Below are positions 36,556-45,849 of a stretch of DNA of 64,000 bases, piece by piece. This stretch comes from SAR324 cluster bacterium JCVI-SC AAA005 (lineage in GTDB: Bacteria; SAR324; NAC60-12), in assembly GCA_000224765.2 (NCBI GenBank), contig AGAU01000059.1, positions 1 to 64,000 on the forward strand, written 5' to 3'. Position numbers and translations under genes: made by a program. Every line of letters starts with the position of its first letter. Position 1 is the stretch's first letter. The notes under the pieces are model-generated. The model had not been told where the DNA came from, did not search any database, and saw nothing but the letters and a program-made list of their open reading frames with translations.

Positions 36556-37704
36556 TCAACCCTTGACGGCCCCTTGAGTCAGTCCAGAAACGAGTTGCTT
36601 TTGAAAGACCATTACCAAAACAAAAAGTGGTGCGGTTATCGATACTGCTGCAGCTACAGCCTCGACTTGGTCTGTGGATGTTGTTTCACGATTGAAGTAC
36701 CCAGAAATCGCGGGAACCATCGTCTGGTTTTGTGCATCCAGTAACAGAGCCGCAACCAGGTAGTCGTTGTAAGCCAGTAAAAAGCTGAAAAGTCCCGCTG
36801 TCAGGACTCCAGGCCACATGACTGGAACAATCACTCGCACAAAGGCTTCCCCATGCGAACAGCCATCAATTCTGGCGGCCTCATCCAATTCTCGGGGGAT
36901 GTTCTGAAAGAATGAACGGAGCATCCAAATCGTGAAAGGCTGGTTGATCGATGCGAGTACAACAATGATCGCCCATGGCTGGCCGTATAAGGTCAGTGTA
37001 GCCTCCCCAAAAATAGGTCTTAGCCATTCTGCTGAATTGATGAACCATGGCAGGTAGCCAGAAACCAGAACAGAGTGGGGTAGAGCCCGGAAAACCAAGG
37101 CAGTCATGAGAATCCAGAATGCCCAGTTAGAACCAGAGCGAGCCAATCCGTAGCCCGCCAATGTTCCCACTGTCAGTGAAATGCTTACGACTCCAGTAGT
37201 TACAAAAAGTGAATTAAAGAATTGTTGGTAGAATTCCTGTTCGATCCAAACTGATTGAAAATGTTCAGTGGTCATCCCCAACAAGGGAGTCGATAAGAAA
37301 AAATCTGCCCCGAGCTGCTCCCTCAAAGTAGCACTAAGCTCAGTAAGGGCGACAGCAGCAAAGAGCCATCCGATTGAGATACCAAGGTACAACCAATTCT
37401 TTGATCCCAGATTTTTTTCTGCCTGCCAGCGTTTTATTCCTAGAAATGCCACCACCACCCAAAGAATTACCAACAGCAAATCAAAAAAGTTGATGGAAGC
37501 ACCAGCGGATAGTGTTCCTGGGCCAAAAATCACGACAAGCGGATTGGCTGAGAAAGCATCCAGAGGATACTTCAGGCTCATCAACGTAATCCAAAGCAGA
37601 GGAAAAACAGCGATCAGACACCAAATGCTCAGAAATCCATTGCTGAGTAGCTTGAGGGATTTTGAAAGTTGTAGGCTCTTCGGCAGAAATGAGGATTCAG
37701 ACAT
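36556..37704 (-). CDS. CUT1-type ABC importer permease (MalG-like) with an extra membrane insert
   Basis: Inner-membrane permease of 382 residues with the MalG-type EAA loop IPRELDEAARIDGCSHGEAFVRVIVPVMWPG (landmark near 275-305) that contacts the ATPase. Normal MalG proteins have about 280 residues. Here about 85 extra residues (about 60-145) with two hydrophobic segments (FFDLLLVILWVVVAFLGI and WLYLGISIGWLFAAVAL) sit between the first helix and the usual LGMTTEHFQSVW linker. The gene is followed by the SnoaL trio and is only 3 bp from the MalF-like gene. It would pair with the importer at 37708-41053. Confidence 0.88.
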   Translation of the reverse strand: MSESSFLPKSLQLSKSLKLLSNGFLSIWCLIAVFPLLWITLMSLKYPLDAFSANPLVVIFGPGTLSAGASINFFDLLLVILWVVVAFLGIKRWQAEKNLGSKNWLYLGISIGWLFAAVALTELSATLREQLGADFFLSTPLLGMTTEHFQSVWIEQEFYQQFFNSLFVTTGVVSISLTVGTLAGYGLARSGSNWAFWILMTALVFRALPHSVLVSGYLPWFINSAEWLRPIFGEATLTLYGQPWAIIVVLASINQPFTIWMLRSFFQNIPRELDEAARIDGCSHGEAFVRVIVPVMWPGVLTAGLFSFLLAYNDYLVAALLLDAQNQTMVPAISGYFNRETTSTDQVEAVAAAVSITAPLFVLVMVFQKQLVSGLTQGAVKG

Positions 37705-37707
37705 TGA

Positions 37708-38736
37708 TCATCCTGATCTGCGTTTCTGATGTTCTCGCCAGGTGCTGCGTAAAGGAAAGAGCAATAGAAATACGATCCCGATCATGGTCAGCATTGAAGA
37801 AGCAGAAGCTCGACTGATCATGCGGTTACCTGTTTCATCCAGGGTCAGGAAGTTATAAGTAAGCCATTGCAGAGAAATGACGTGAGCTTGGCTTCTGAAG
37901 CCAATTACCTCTTCAAAGACTCTGTAGGAATCCATTAAATGGATAATGCTGACAAAGAGTATTAGCGGACTCAGGTGTGGCAAAATCACCAATTTTAGCC
38001 TTTGCCAACGGGTCGCTCCATCGACAATTGCGCTTTCCAGAGTATCCCTGTTGACTGTCTGAAGCCCAGCGTAAAAAACAATGAAGGCGAAGGGAGCAAC
38101 GTGCCAGACTCGATAACTCAACATTAAGACCTCAATTGTCCAACCTTGGGCAAACATCGCTATATCACGTTCTAGCCACCACTCCAGTAAGGCTGTAAGA
38201 ATACCATCTCCAACAAATAGCCATCTGAATGACAGAGCCCCAATCACTGGCGTTATCACAAAAGGTAACAATGAGATAAAGATGATGGGACCGCGCAGTG
38301 ACTGTATTACTTGGTTAACAGTCAGGGCAACGAGCAGTCCAATTCCTAGGACAAGTGGGAGAGTGATCAGGGTAAACGTGAGGGTGAAACGAAGCGCCTT
38401 GAAAAAGTTAATATTTGAAAGTTTAGCCCAGCTGCCCTCCTTAATATTCTCAAAGGCAACTTGAGGTTGTAGCAGATTTTTGTAGCTCTCAAAGCCCACA
38501 AAGACAGTTTCACTGATCTGCCGACCGTTTTCATCTAATTGAGGTTGAGTCCGGATTTCCATCGTGCATTTCTGCGTCAGGAAACCCGGTGTACACAATT
38601 CTGTTTCTACCTCCTCATACACAGCCCGAGTGATATGTACGCTTTGCCACGCAACGCTCATCAACGGTCCGGCAATGAACAGGAACATTAGAAAGAGCGA
38701 TGGACCAACGAAGACCAGAAATGTGCGATTTTTCAT
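37708..38736 (-). CDS. CUT1-type ABC importer permease (MalF-like)
   Basis: A 342-residue permease with six or more membrane helices and the EAA loop VNRDTLESAIVDGATRWQRLKLVILPHLSP (near residues 240-270). It has an N-terminal periplasmic insert between helices 1 and 2 of about 60 residues containing two cysteines (TELCTPGFLTQKCTME), possibly disulfide-linked. It works with the MalG-like protein downstream and the ATPase at 40001. The gap to the binding-protein gene is 15 bp. Confidence 0.88.
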   Translation of the reverse strand: MKNRTFLVFVGPSLFLMFLFIAGPLMSVAWQSVHITRAVYEEVETELCTPGFLTQKCTMEIRTQPQLDENGRQISETVFVGFESYKNLLQPQVAFENIKEGSWAKLSNINFFKALRFTLTFTLITLPLVLGIGLLVALTVNQVIQSLRGPIIFISLLPFVITPVIGALSFRWLFVGDGILTALLEWWLERDIAMFAQGWTIEVLMLSYRVWHVAPFAFIVFYAGLQTVNRDTLESAIVDGATRWQRLKLVILPHLSPLILFVSIIHLMDSYRVFEEVIGFRSQAHVISLQWLTYNFLTLDETGNRMISRASASSMLTMIGIVFLLLFPLRSTWREHQKRRSG

Positions 38737-38751
38737 CGAGACTAGCTCTAC

Positions 38752-39966
38752 TTAAAGTAATCCCTTTTCTTTTGCTGCGGTTGTGTATTCCGCTTCGATG
38801 TCTATCAGCGTTTGCTCCGCTGTCTCTTTGCCTGTGAGGAAATCTGCAACGTTATTTCCCAGAGCAGTGTGCATCAAACCCATTTCAACTCCATTTGGGT
38901 AAGGTAAGGCACCGTTTTCAGCTGTTTCAGCAGCCCCCATTGCTACGGGGCCAGGTTTATAGCCATTGATCAACCAGACAGCAGCATCGTTGTTACTTGT
39001 GACCATTTCACGATCGATTCCCTCCATCAATAGCTGAAAGGCCTCATCCGCCTGTTGATCTGTCATATTTTTAGCAAGCACAACTCCATCCCACCAAAGC
39101 GTTGAGGCAGGCAATGCACCAGATACTGGAGATGGTGCAGCAGCCATCTTAACTTTCCCTACAACCTGGCTTTCCTTTGCATCATCCATTGCTGCAGCCC
39201 TCGTAGCCCATAAAACAGCCATTGCAATTTTACCTTGTTGGAACTGCTGCTGGACATAAGTGGAATCTGCAACAAGATACTCTGGATCCATGTAGTGGGT
39301 TAGATTACGCATCATTTCAAGTGTGCGGACACCCATGGCATTATTTAAATTGGGTTTGGATCCATCAAAAAAATCACCTCCCATGCCTATGTACATATTC
39401 ACGAACTCTTCAGCTAAGTTCCATCCGGCTTTGTAGGTTCCACCCAAAGCATATTGAACTTGGCCAGAAGCAGCTACTTTGTCCGCTGCTGAGAGCAACT
39501 CGAAGTAGGTAGTTGGCACCTCTAATCCCAAAGATTTGAAGATATCCTCTCGGTACATCAGGTGTTGATTATTTACCATCATAGCGATCGCCATGACTTG
39601 TCCATTGATGCGAATCAGCTGATTGGGTTGGAGATCTTTACCATACTTGGCAACCAGATCATCCAATGGTCGAATGGTGCCAGCAGAGAGTAGAGGTTGA
39701 ATTGTTCCATTGGAAACCCCGCCAAGTTGATAAAGTGAAGGATTTGCAGCAAATGCGTCAGGCTGTTTTTTGCGAAATTCTGCATCTAATTCTGCTTCGA
39801 AATTTCCACATTCGCCCATTGCATCAGAAACTGCCTTCCAAGCTGCAAAACTGTTGGCAAGAAGACTTACCTTGCTCGATGGCCTATAATCACATGCAGC
39901 GAAGCTCATCATAGGAGCAGCTACGAAGGCTGTGAGTGTGACGACGATCGTCAGGAATTTTTTCAT
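38752..39966 (-). CDS. ABC importer solute-binding protein (CUT1 type)
   Basis: A periplasmic binding protein of about 404 residues. I choose one of the tandem ATGs at 39969/39966 because AAAGGAACC lies just upstream; the frame is open further to 39990. The signal peptide is MKKFLTIVVTLTAFVAAPMMSFA with cleavage near FAA. The mature protein resembles family 1 extracellular sugar-binding proteins (TIRPLDDLVAKYG, YREDIFKSLGLEVPTTYFELL, FQQGKIAMAVLWATRAAAM). The last is the region where the split binding protein at 44523 carries its frameshift. Ligand is unknown, likely a carbohydrate or polyol-like compound. Confidence 0.88.
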   Translation of the reverse strand: MKKFLTIVVTLTAFVAAPMMSFAACDYRPSSKVSLLANSFAAWKAVSDAMGECGNFEAELDAEFRKKQPDAFAANPSLYQLGGVSNGTIQPLLSAGTIRPLDDLVAKYGKDLQPNQLIRINGQVMAIAMMVNNQHLMYREDIFKSLGLEVPTTYFELLSAADKVAASGQVQYALGGTYKAGWNLAEEFVNMYIGMGGDFFDGSKPNLNNAMGVRTLEMMRNLTHYMDPEYLVADSTYVQQQFQQGKIAMAVLWATRAAAMDDAKESQVVGKVKMAAAPSPVSGALPASTLWWDGVVLAKNMTDQQADEAFQLLMEGIDREMVTSNNDAAVWLINGYKPGPVAMGAAETAENGALPYPNGVEMGLMHTALGNNVADFLTGKETAEQTLIDIEAEYTTAAKEKGLL

Positions 39967-40000
39967 CATGGTTCCTTTCTTGGGAAACAAATTGATGGAT

Positions 40001-41053
40001 TCAGGATTGGTTCAGACGGAGTCCTGAATCCGTTTTAAAAAGATGGCAGGCAGCTGGTTTTAAAAAGACCGCCAGTTCCTGTCCCATCTTGGCTCGAAAA
40101 TCTTTCGGCATCTTGACACACATCAAGCCGCCTCCAATTCGCAAAGTAATCAGGGTTGCATCGCCCAGCAATTCCATCGCGTAGACAAGACCCTTCAGTT
40201 GACCACCTTCCGAGACGATTTCGGCATCCTCTGCACGAAAACCAAGCGCTATTGGGCCTTCAGGTCCCGATAGCGGAAAACCTTTGTTCATTTCGCAAAC
40301 AAATTGACCGTCCTGAATGCTCCCCTCGATCAGGTTCATTGGAGGGCTTCCAATGAAACCTGCAACAAAAACGTTCTGGGGCCGATCATAAATCTCCAAG
40401 GGAGAACCAACTTGTTGAATTTCTCCTTGGTTCATCACAACAACTCGGTCAGCCAGAGTCATAGCTTCTGTTTGGTCGTGAGTTACGTAAACCGTGGTGA
40501 CCTTTAACTCATATTGAAGATTTTTAATCTGAGCCCTGGTCGAGATCCTCAGCTTCGCGTCCAGATTGGAGAGTGGTTCATCCATCAGAAAGACATTAGG
40601 TTCTCGAACAATTGCACGAGCCAGAGCAACTCGTTGTCGTTGACCACCGGATAGCTCTGCTGGACGTCGGTCCAGCAAGTCGTTGATTTCTACCATGCCA
40701 GCAGCCTTTCGAACACGCTGATCCTGCTCTGCCTTAAGAACCTTTCTGACCTTGAGAGGAAAGCAGATGTTGTCGTAGACATTCAGATTTGGATACAAAC
40801 CGTAGTTCTGGAATACCATCGACACATCACGATCCTTGGGCTCCAAATCATTGACCTTTCTATTTCCAATAAAAATTTCTCCTGAAGTCGGATCTTCTAG
40901 CCCAGCGATCATGCGCATTGTCGTCGTTTTGCCACAACCTGAAGGTCCCAGCAGAACCAAGAATTCCTTGTCGGAGATCTCTAGTTGAAAATCCCTGACG
41001 GCGACAAAATCACCCCAGCTCTTCCAAATATTTCGTAGTTCAAGGTCAGCCAT
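40001..41053 (-). CDS. ABC importer ATP-binding protein (MalK/UgpC-like)
   Basis: A 350-residue ATPase with Walker A GPSGCGKTT (36-44), Q-loop MVFQNYGLYPN, signature LSGGQRQRVALARA, Walker B VFLMDEPLSNLDA and switch His in TVYVTHDQ. A C-terminal regulatory TOBE region (about 235-350) is present, as in MalK-type subunits. It energises the importer at 36556-39966. It overlaps the amidohydrolase gene by eight bases. A paralogue with the same motif order lies at 47597. Confidence 0.95.
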   Translation of the reverse strand: MADLELRNIWKSWGDFVAVRDFQLEISDKEFLVLLGPSGCGKTTTMRMIAGLEDPTSGEIFIGNRKVNDLEPKDRDVSMVFQNYGLYPNLNVYDNICFPLKVRKVLKAEQDQRVRKAAGMVEINDLLDRRPAELSGGQRQRVALARAIVREPNVFLMDEPLSNLDAKLRISTRAQIKNLQYELKVTTVYVTHDQTEAMTLADRVVVMNQGEIQQVGSPLEIYDRPQNVFVAGFIGSPPMNLIEGSIQDGQFVCEMNKGFPLSGPEGPIALGFRAEDAEIVSEGGQLKGLVYAMELLGDATLITLRIGGGLMCVKMPKDFRAKMGQELAVFLKPAACHLFKTDSGLRLNQS

Positions 41054-41975
41054 GAGACTTGCCTAAGTCCAAACGATAGAACTTCGCTGCCGATCGCCAA
41101 GCGATATCCTCTTGCTCATCTTTGGATAGGGAAGCTAACCAAGTCTGAAGTTGCTTTACACAGTGTCCATAACTCTGCATTAGTCGATCAACAGGGAAGT
41201 TGCTCCCCCACATCAAGCGCTTTGCTCCAAAATTCTTATATAATTTTTGAAAAATTCTTTCCGTATTTTCAGCATCCCAATAACTGTTGTACATCCCGAA
41301 GCCTGAAAGTTTGACATACACGTTCTCCAGTTGAGAAAGCTGTTCCACCCCCGCTCCCCAAATTTCAAGACCATGATCAGTTTGGTCATAGGGACAACCG
41401 GCATGATCAAGAACAACTTTTGTTTCCGGATGCTTTCCCAAAAATTTAGCAGCACCTTTCATTTGTTCAGGATAGAGTTGCAGATCGAAGCTCAGGTTAA
41501 ACTCATGCAGGAGGGGAAACCCCTTTTGCCACGCGGACTTTTCAAGTAGATCCTCTGATGTGAAAGAAAGATCTGGGCGGTCAGCCAGTTTCCCAATGAT
41601 TTGACGAACGCCACTGAATCGAGGAGATTGAGCATGCCGTTCCAGAACTTTGTGTAAATCTGCACTTCCCAAGTCAGCGAATCCAACAATAGCAGAAGGG
41701 ATAGTGGATTTGAGATCTTCCAACCAAAAAGTTTCTGCTACCGGATCTGGCAGCGCTCCATCAGCCTGAACATGGACGGTTGAAATCAGCTCAACGATGT
41801 TGGCTTCTCCAACATCGTCTAGGTAATTTTTTGGAAGATAATTTCGTTGAATCTCCGTGGGATCTCCGAATGGCTTAGATTTGCCAATCTGACGCAACCA
41901 CACATAAGGCAACGCCTGTGGTTCCCATAGATGGTGATGAGCGTCAATGAGTTTTATTGTTGAATGCTCAGACAT
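41046..41975 (-). CDS. amidohydrolase family 2 protein (lactonase-like)
   Basis: A 309-residue TIM-barrel metal-dependent hydrolase of the Amidohydro_2 type. The N-terminal HxH motif is in LIDAHHHLWEP (metal ligands), DHAGCPY lies near residue 210 and MWGSNFPVDRL near 255 (the Asp/Asn pair of the family). Close relatives include L-fuconolactone/rhamnonolactone hydrolases and 2-pyrone-4,6-dicarboxylate lactonase. A sugar-lactone hydrolase would fit a sugar-acid pathway, but this is inference. It overlaps the LacI gene and the ATPase gene by eight bases each. Confidence 0.82.
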   Translation of the reverse strand: MSEHSTIKLIDAHHHLWEPQALPYVWLRQIGKSKPFGDPTEIQRNYLPKNYLDDVGEANIVELISTVHVQADGALPDPVAETFWLEDLKSTIPSAIVGFADLGSADLHKVLERHAQSPRFSGVRQIIGKLADRPDLSFTSEDLLEKSAWQKGFPLLHEFNLSFDLQLYPEQMKGAAKFLGKHPETKVVLDHAGCPYDQTDHGLEIWGAGVEQLSQLENVYVKLSGFGMYNSYWDAENTERIFQKLYKNFGAKRLMWGSNFPVDRLMQSYGHCVKQLQTWLASLSKDEQEDIAWRSAAKFYRLDLGKSHG

Positions 41976-43029
41976 TTCTGGTTTCAGAAGTTGAAATTAC
42001 ATAACCTGATGACAGCCCTGAAGGTAATTTTGCTGAGGAACGGACCACTAAATCTCCACGAACTAACTCTTGCTTAGGAGCTATGGTGTTTTGGTTGATA
42101 CGATCAAGAAGATCATTAACCGCAGAATCAATCATTCTTTCAATGGGTTGCCTGATCGTAGTTAGATTGTAGCTGGGCCAAGCAGCCATTGGAATATCAT
42201 CAAAACCAATCACGGATACTTCTTCGGGCACTTTTTTCTGCTCGGCATGGCGAAGTGCATCCAAAACACCGATTGCCATGATGTCATTAGCACAAAAAAC
42301 TGCATCAGGTGATTTTGGTAGTTTCATTAATCTTCTAGCCGCGTCAAATGCTCCTTGATAGCTAAATTCTCCCATATCGATACAGGGTTCCAGGCCATGT
42401 TTTTTCAATTCTTCTCTGAATCCTCTCTCCCGCTCAAGACTTGTGGATGTGTCATTACTCCCAGCTACGAAAGCTACTTGATGATGTCCAGATTCCATTA
42501 AAAGCCTTGCGGCCATTCGGCCCCCCTCAATATTATCGCAGCAAAAAGAGCTTGCATGAGCATCTGGAACAGAACGGTTGAACAGTGTGATTGGAACTCC
42601 AAGCCTTGCGCATTCATGAGCCATTGCGGAGCTGAGGGTCGCAGCTGTGAGAAGAATTCCGTCTACACGATATTCCAGAAACTGGGGGAGGATATCGTCC
42701 AAGTTTTGATCACGTGTAACAACAAACAACATGACTCGCTGTCCCCTTTGTTGAAATCGACGACTAAGGGCATCCAACACTTCCGGGTAGAATGGATTGG
42801 TAGTCACATTGGCGATCACGATCCCTATAATCTTGGAACGCTTGGTACTCAGACTTCGTGCGATCGCATTCGGTTGATAGCCAAGCTTCCTGGCAGCATG
42901 AAAAACCTTTCTTCTGGTACTCTCGGCGATACTTGCACCAGGAGTGAATGCTCTTGAAACAGCAGACTGAGAGACCCCAGCTAATTTTGCCACTTGAGTG
43001 GATGTAGTGTTCACTTTTCGTTCAGCCAC
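41968..43029 (-). CDS. LacI-family transcriptional regulator
   Basis: A 353-residue repressor. The N-terminal helix-turn-helix is STQVAKLAGVSQSAVSRAF (9-27) with the hinge GYQPNAIARSLSTKRSKIIGIV. A periplasmic-binding-like effector domain follows (IGIVIANVTTNPFYPEVL, CANDIMAIGVLDALR, VIGFDDIPMAAWPSYNLTTI). It likely controls the island. The perfect palindrome at 44360-44375 has the form of a LacI-family operator. It sits 22 bp after the HisD-like gene in the same direction. Confidence 0.93.
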   Translation of the reverse strand: MAERKVNTTSTQVAKLAGVSQSAVSRAFTPGASIAESTRRKVFHAARKLGYQPNAIARSLSTKRSKIIGIVIANVTTNPFYPEVLDALSRRFQQRGQRVMLFVVTRDQNLDDILPQFLEYRVDGILLTAATLSSAMAHECARLGVPITLFNRSVPDAHASSFCCDNIEGGRMAARLLMESGHHQVAFVAGSNDTSTSLERERGFREELKKHGLEPCIDMGEFSYQGAFDAARRLMKLPKSPDAVFCANDIMAIGVLDALRHAEQKKVPEEVSVIGFDDIPMAAWPSYNLTTIRQPIERMIDSAVNDLLDRINQNTIAPKQELVRGDLVVRSSAKLPSGLSSGYVISTSETRNV

Positions 43030-43051
43030 AGATCATTCCAAAAAGATGGTA

Positions 43052-44329
43052 TCACTGCTTGTAACGACGTACTCGAATGTCTGCTTGTTCCTTATGGCCT
43101 GCAAAGTTTTCTAAGGCGCAAAGCCTCGAGCAGTATTCGCCAATCAGAGTACTCGCTTCAGGTGTCTTCACCCACTGATAGGTACAGGTCTTGAGGAATT
43201 TACCAACCCACAATCCTCCAGTGTAACGAGCTGCCTTGTTTGTCGGGAGCGTGTGGTTGGTTCCGATAACTTTATCTCCGTAGGCGACATTAGTTTCCTT
43301 GCCAAGGAATAGAGCTCCGTAGTTGGTCATTCTTTCCAGGAAAAAATTGGGATTCTTTGTCATCACTTGCACGTGTTCTGAAGCAATCTCATCGGCTTTG
43401 GTGACCATCTCATCGTAACTCTCACAGACAATTACTTGTCCAAAATCCCGCCAGGCTTGGCCTGCAATTAAGCCAGTTGGAAGAATCTTTAGCTGTCGTT
43501 TGACTTCTTCCATGGTATCTCTGGCTAGTTTCTCTGAATTGGTGAGAAGGATTGCTGGTGAGTTTAGACCATGCTCAGCTTGACCGAGCAGGTCTGCAGC
43601 ACAAAGCTCTCCATCACAACTTTCATCTGCAATGATCAGTGTTTCTGTGGGGCCAGCGAAAAGATCAATGCCAACTCTACCATAGAGTTGCCTCTTCGCT
43701 TCTGCAACAAAAGCATTCCCAGGCCCTACAAGCATATCGACGGCTTTAATAGATTCTGTTCCCAAAGCCATGGATCCCACTGCCTGTATCCCCCCAAGAC
43801 AATAAATTTCATCAGCTCCACCTAGGTGCATTGCGGCGATGATGGCTGGATGTGGTCTGCCCTCAAAAGGCGGTGCACATGCAATAATTCTTGGAACTCC
43901 AGCAACTCTTGCTGTGACTACGCTCATATGAGCTGAGGCCACCATTGGATATTTTCCACCCGGTACATAACAGCCGACACTGTTCACCGGGAGGTTTTTA
44001 TGGCCAAGAATCACCCCCGGGAGCGTTTCTACTTCTACATCTTGTAAAGCTGAGCGCTGAATCTGGGCAAAATTACGTATCTGTGTCTGGGCAAAGCGAA
44101 TATCATCCAAGGTAGATTCGGGTACCTCCCCTAAAGCAGCTTGAATTTCATCCGGACTGAGGCGGAATTTTGGACGAGTCCATCTATCAAACTTCTGAGC
44201 TAGTTCCTGAACAGCAGCGTCCCCACGAGACTCTATCTCTGCAAGGATCTGCTCCACAGTCTGGCGAACTTTTGATTGATCAGCCTTCGCATCTGCTGAA
44301 CTTCTCCCTTCTTTCAGGTACTGAATCAT
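43052..44329 (-). CDS. histidinol dehydrogenase-family enzyme, probably catabolic (HpsN-like)
   Basis: A 425-residue HisD-fold, NAD-dependent enzyme: [17 protein letters not shown] (about 123-139), [11 protein letters not shown] and [25 protein letters not shown] (about 350-375). Real HisD is encoded in his operons, but only hisE is in this window and this gene heads a LacI-regulated sugar island. Its sequence looks, from memory, closer to the DHPS dehydrogenase HpsN and related catabolic HisD paralogues. No sulfolactate lyase or sulfonate gene is present, so a sulfonate substrate is unproven. It is the first gene of the minus-strand run and is divergent from the second importer. Confidence 0.7.
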   Translation of the reverse strand: MIQYLKEGRSSADAKADQSKVRQTVEQILAEIESRGDAAVQELAQKFDRWTRPKFRLSPDEIQAALGEVPESTLDDIRFAQTQIRNFAQIQRSALQDVEVETLPGVILGHKNLPVNSVGCYVPGGKYPMVASAHMSVVTARVAGVPRIIACAPPFEGRPHPAIIAAMHLGGADEIYCLGGIQAVGSMALGTESIKAVDMLVGPGNAFVAEAKRQLYGRVGIDLFAGPTETLIIADESCDGELCAADLLGQAEHGLNSPAILLTNSEKLARDTMEEVKRQLKILPTGLIAGQAWRDFGQVIVCESYDEMVTKADEIASEHVQVMTKNPNFFLERMTNYGALFLGKETNVAYGDKVIGTNHTLPTNKAARYTGGLWVGKFLKTCTYQWVKTPEASTLIGEYCSRLCALENFAGHKEQADIRVRRYKQ

Positions 44330-44359
44330 CGTAATTCTCTACATTTGGATTTAAATTTC

Positions 44360-44375
44360 TTGCATAGCTATGCAA
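44360..44375. promoter_or_regulatory. candidate LacI-family operator
   Basis: A perfect 16-bp palindrome, TTGCATAGCTATGCAA, in the spacer between the divergent HisD-like gene (start 44329) and the importer operon (start 44523). Size, symmetry and the TTGCA...TGCAA arms fit LacI-family operators. A matching half-site TTGCATAG recurs at 44472-44479, just before the importer start. The adjacent LacI gene is the natural binder; this is inferred, not shown. Confidence 0.6.
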
Positions 44376-44512
44376 TTTATATTGCACGAATAAAAGCTTA
44401 ATCAAAACAAAAATCAAGTATAGAAAAAATCGCTTGACCTTCAACAAGGAGATTGGCGCTAGTGTGCATGTTTGCATAGGCATTCATTATTTTTTCGTTC
44501 TTATACATTTGT

Positions 44513-44517
44513 GGAGG
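44513..44517 (+). promoter_or_regulatory. ribosome binding site deciding the start of the 44523 binding protein
   Basis: GGAGG lies five bases before ATG 44523. The frame is open up to an ATG at 44472, but that would add 17 residues before the signal peptide and lacks such a site. Starting at 44523 gives a normal signal peptide (MWKNFCALLCGSLMAANVFA). Confidence 0.8.
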
Positions 44518-44522
44518 TGAAA

Positions 44523-45837
44523 ATGTGGAAAAACTTTTGTGCCCTTCTGTGTGGCTCCTTAATGGCTGCAAACGTGTTTGCGGCAGAAAATATTCTTCCT
44601 TATGGTCTTAAATCTGGAAAACCTTACGCTGGCACAACTTTAAATATTCTGTCGGTTGTCACTCCACAGTTCAAAGCCTACGAGTTGCGCGATGAAGAGT
44701 TCGAAAGCTTGACAGGTATTTCTGTTAATTGGACTAATATCCCATTCGTTTCCCTTCAGGAGAAGGTGGCAAGTGTCGGAGTAGCGGCTGATGGTAATTT
44801 TGATGTGGTGAACTATTTAGATTCCTGGGGGCCTGCAAATGCCTATTGGCTTCAACCAATCGATGGATGGTTAGAGCAAGACGGCATAAGCATGGATCGC
44901 TATCCTGATGCATTTAAAAAGAGTGCTATGTTTAAGGGAGAAACTCTAGGTTTCCCATTGCGTGCTCATCCACAGTTGATGTTCTATCGCAAGGATCTGT
45001 TCGATAAGCATGGATTGAGTGAGCCACAGACTTGGTCTGAGGTCGTTAGCGCGGGGAGAATGATCAAGGAGAAAGAGGGAATTGGAGGCCTAGCTTGTTA
45101 CTACGGGGCTGATGGAAACAGACAAAATCTTTTCATTTGGTTGAACTATCTCTGGGCAGCAGGGGGAGATGTTTTTGATAGTCAAATGAAACCCGCCTGG
45201 ACAACTCCAGCAGCTATACAAGCAACCAAAGACTACATCGAAATGCATACCTCTGACGATATCTGTGGTGAGGGAGCTGTTTCGAACGTGGAACAGGATG
45301 CAAGAATCCAATTCTCAGGGTAAATCCGCAATGATACCAGTCTGGTGGTGGGCTTACAGCGGATTCTACAATCCCAATCAGTCTACATTGACAAAGGATC
45401 AGGTTGCTTTCACAGGGATGCCATCCTACAAAGGAGAAACGGTAACTTACGCGATCAGCATGCCCTTCAGTATTTCAAAGCATTCAAAAAATCAGGAGGC
45501 CAGCTGGGAGTTCTTGAAGTGGCTCTCAAATCCCGAACTTGATCGCAGAAATGCCATTGAACGAGAGGTCGCGGGTGAGCCAATTGTGAACAATGTCGTT
45601 ACACACAAGCAGAGTCTTGTAGATCCTGAGGTAAATGCTGCAAATGACAACATTCAGCAAGCTGCAGCTCTAAGTCTTGCGAATTCTGATATTATGCCTC
45701 AGATCCCTGAATGGCCTGAAATTGGAGACTTGCTTTCAAATGCGATTCAAAAAGCCTCCACGGGTGGTAATGTCGAAGAATTGATGGCAGAAGCCGGCCA
45801 GCGAGCAGAACGTATTTTACGAAGAGCTGGTTACTGA
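44523..45837 (+). pseudogene. CUT1 ABC solute-binding protein, split by a 1-nt frameshift
   Basis: The first part runs from ATG 44523 (signal peptide, then LNILSVVTPQFKAYELRDEEFESLTG) to a TAA at 45321. The second part continues in another frame from about 45316 to 45837. Joining them by ignoring one base near 45315 restores VEQDARIQF followed by QGKSAMIPVWWWAYSG, the expected family sequence, and gives about 437 residues. All else looks intact. Either the gene is newly inactivated or the base is an assembly or sequencing error. It would deliver substrate to the permeases at 45850-47583. Confidence 0.85.
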
Positions 45838-45849
45838 TTCGGGCTTAAA

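Noticed and set aside
43052..44329. Gene named hisD and assigned to histidine biosynthesis
   Set aside because: The gene is first in a LacI-regulated transport operon with no his genes, so a catabolic role is more likely; hisE is separate at 62430.
45300..45330. Programmed ribosomal frameshifting in the binding protein
   Set aside because: There is no slippery heptamer and no obvious pseudoknot, and the following permease has an unrelated one-base lesion.
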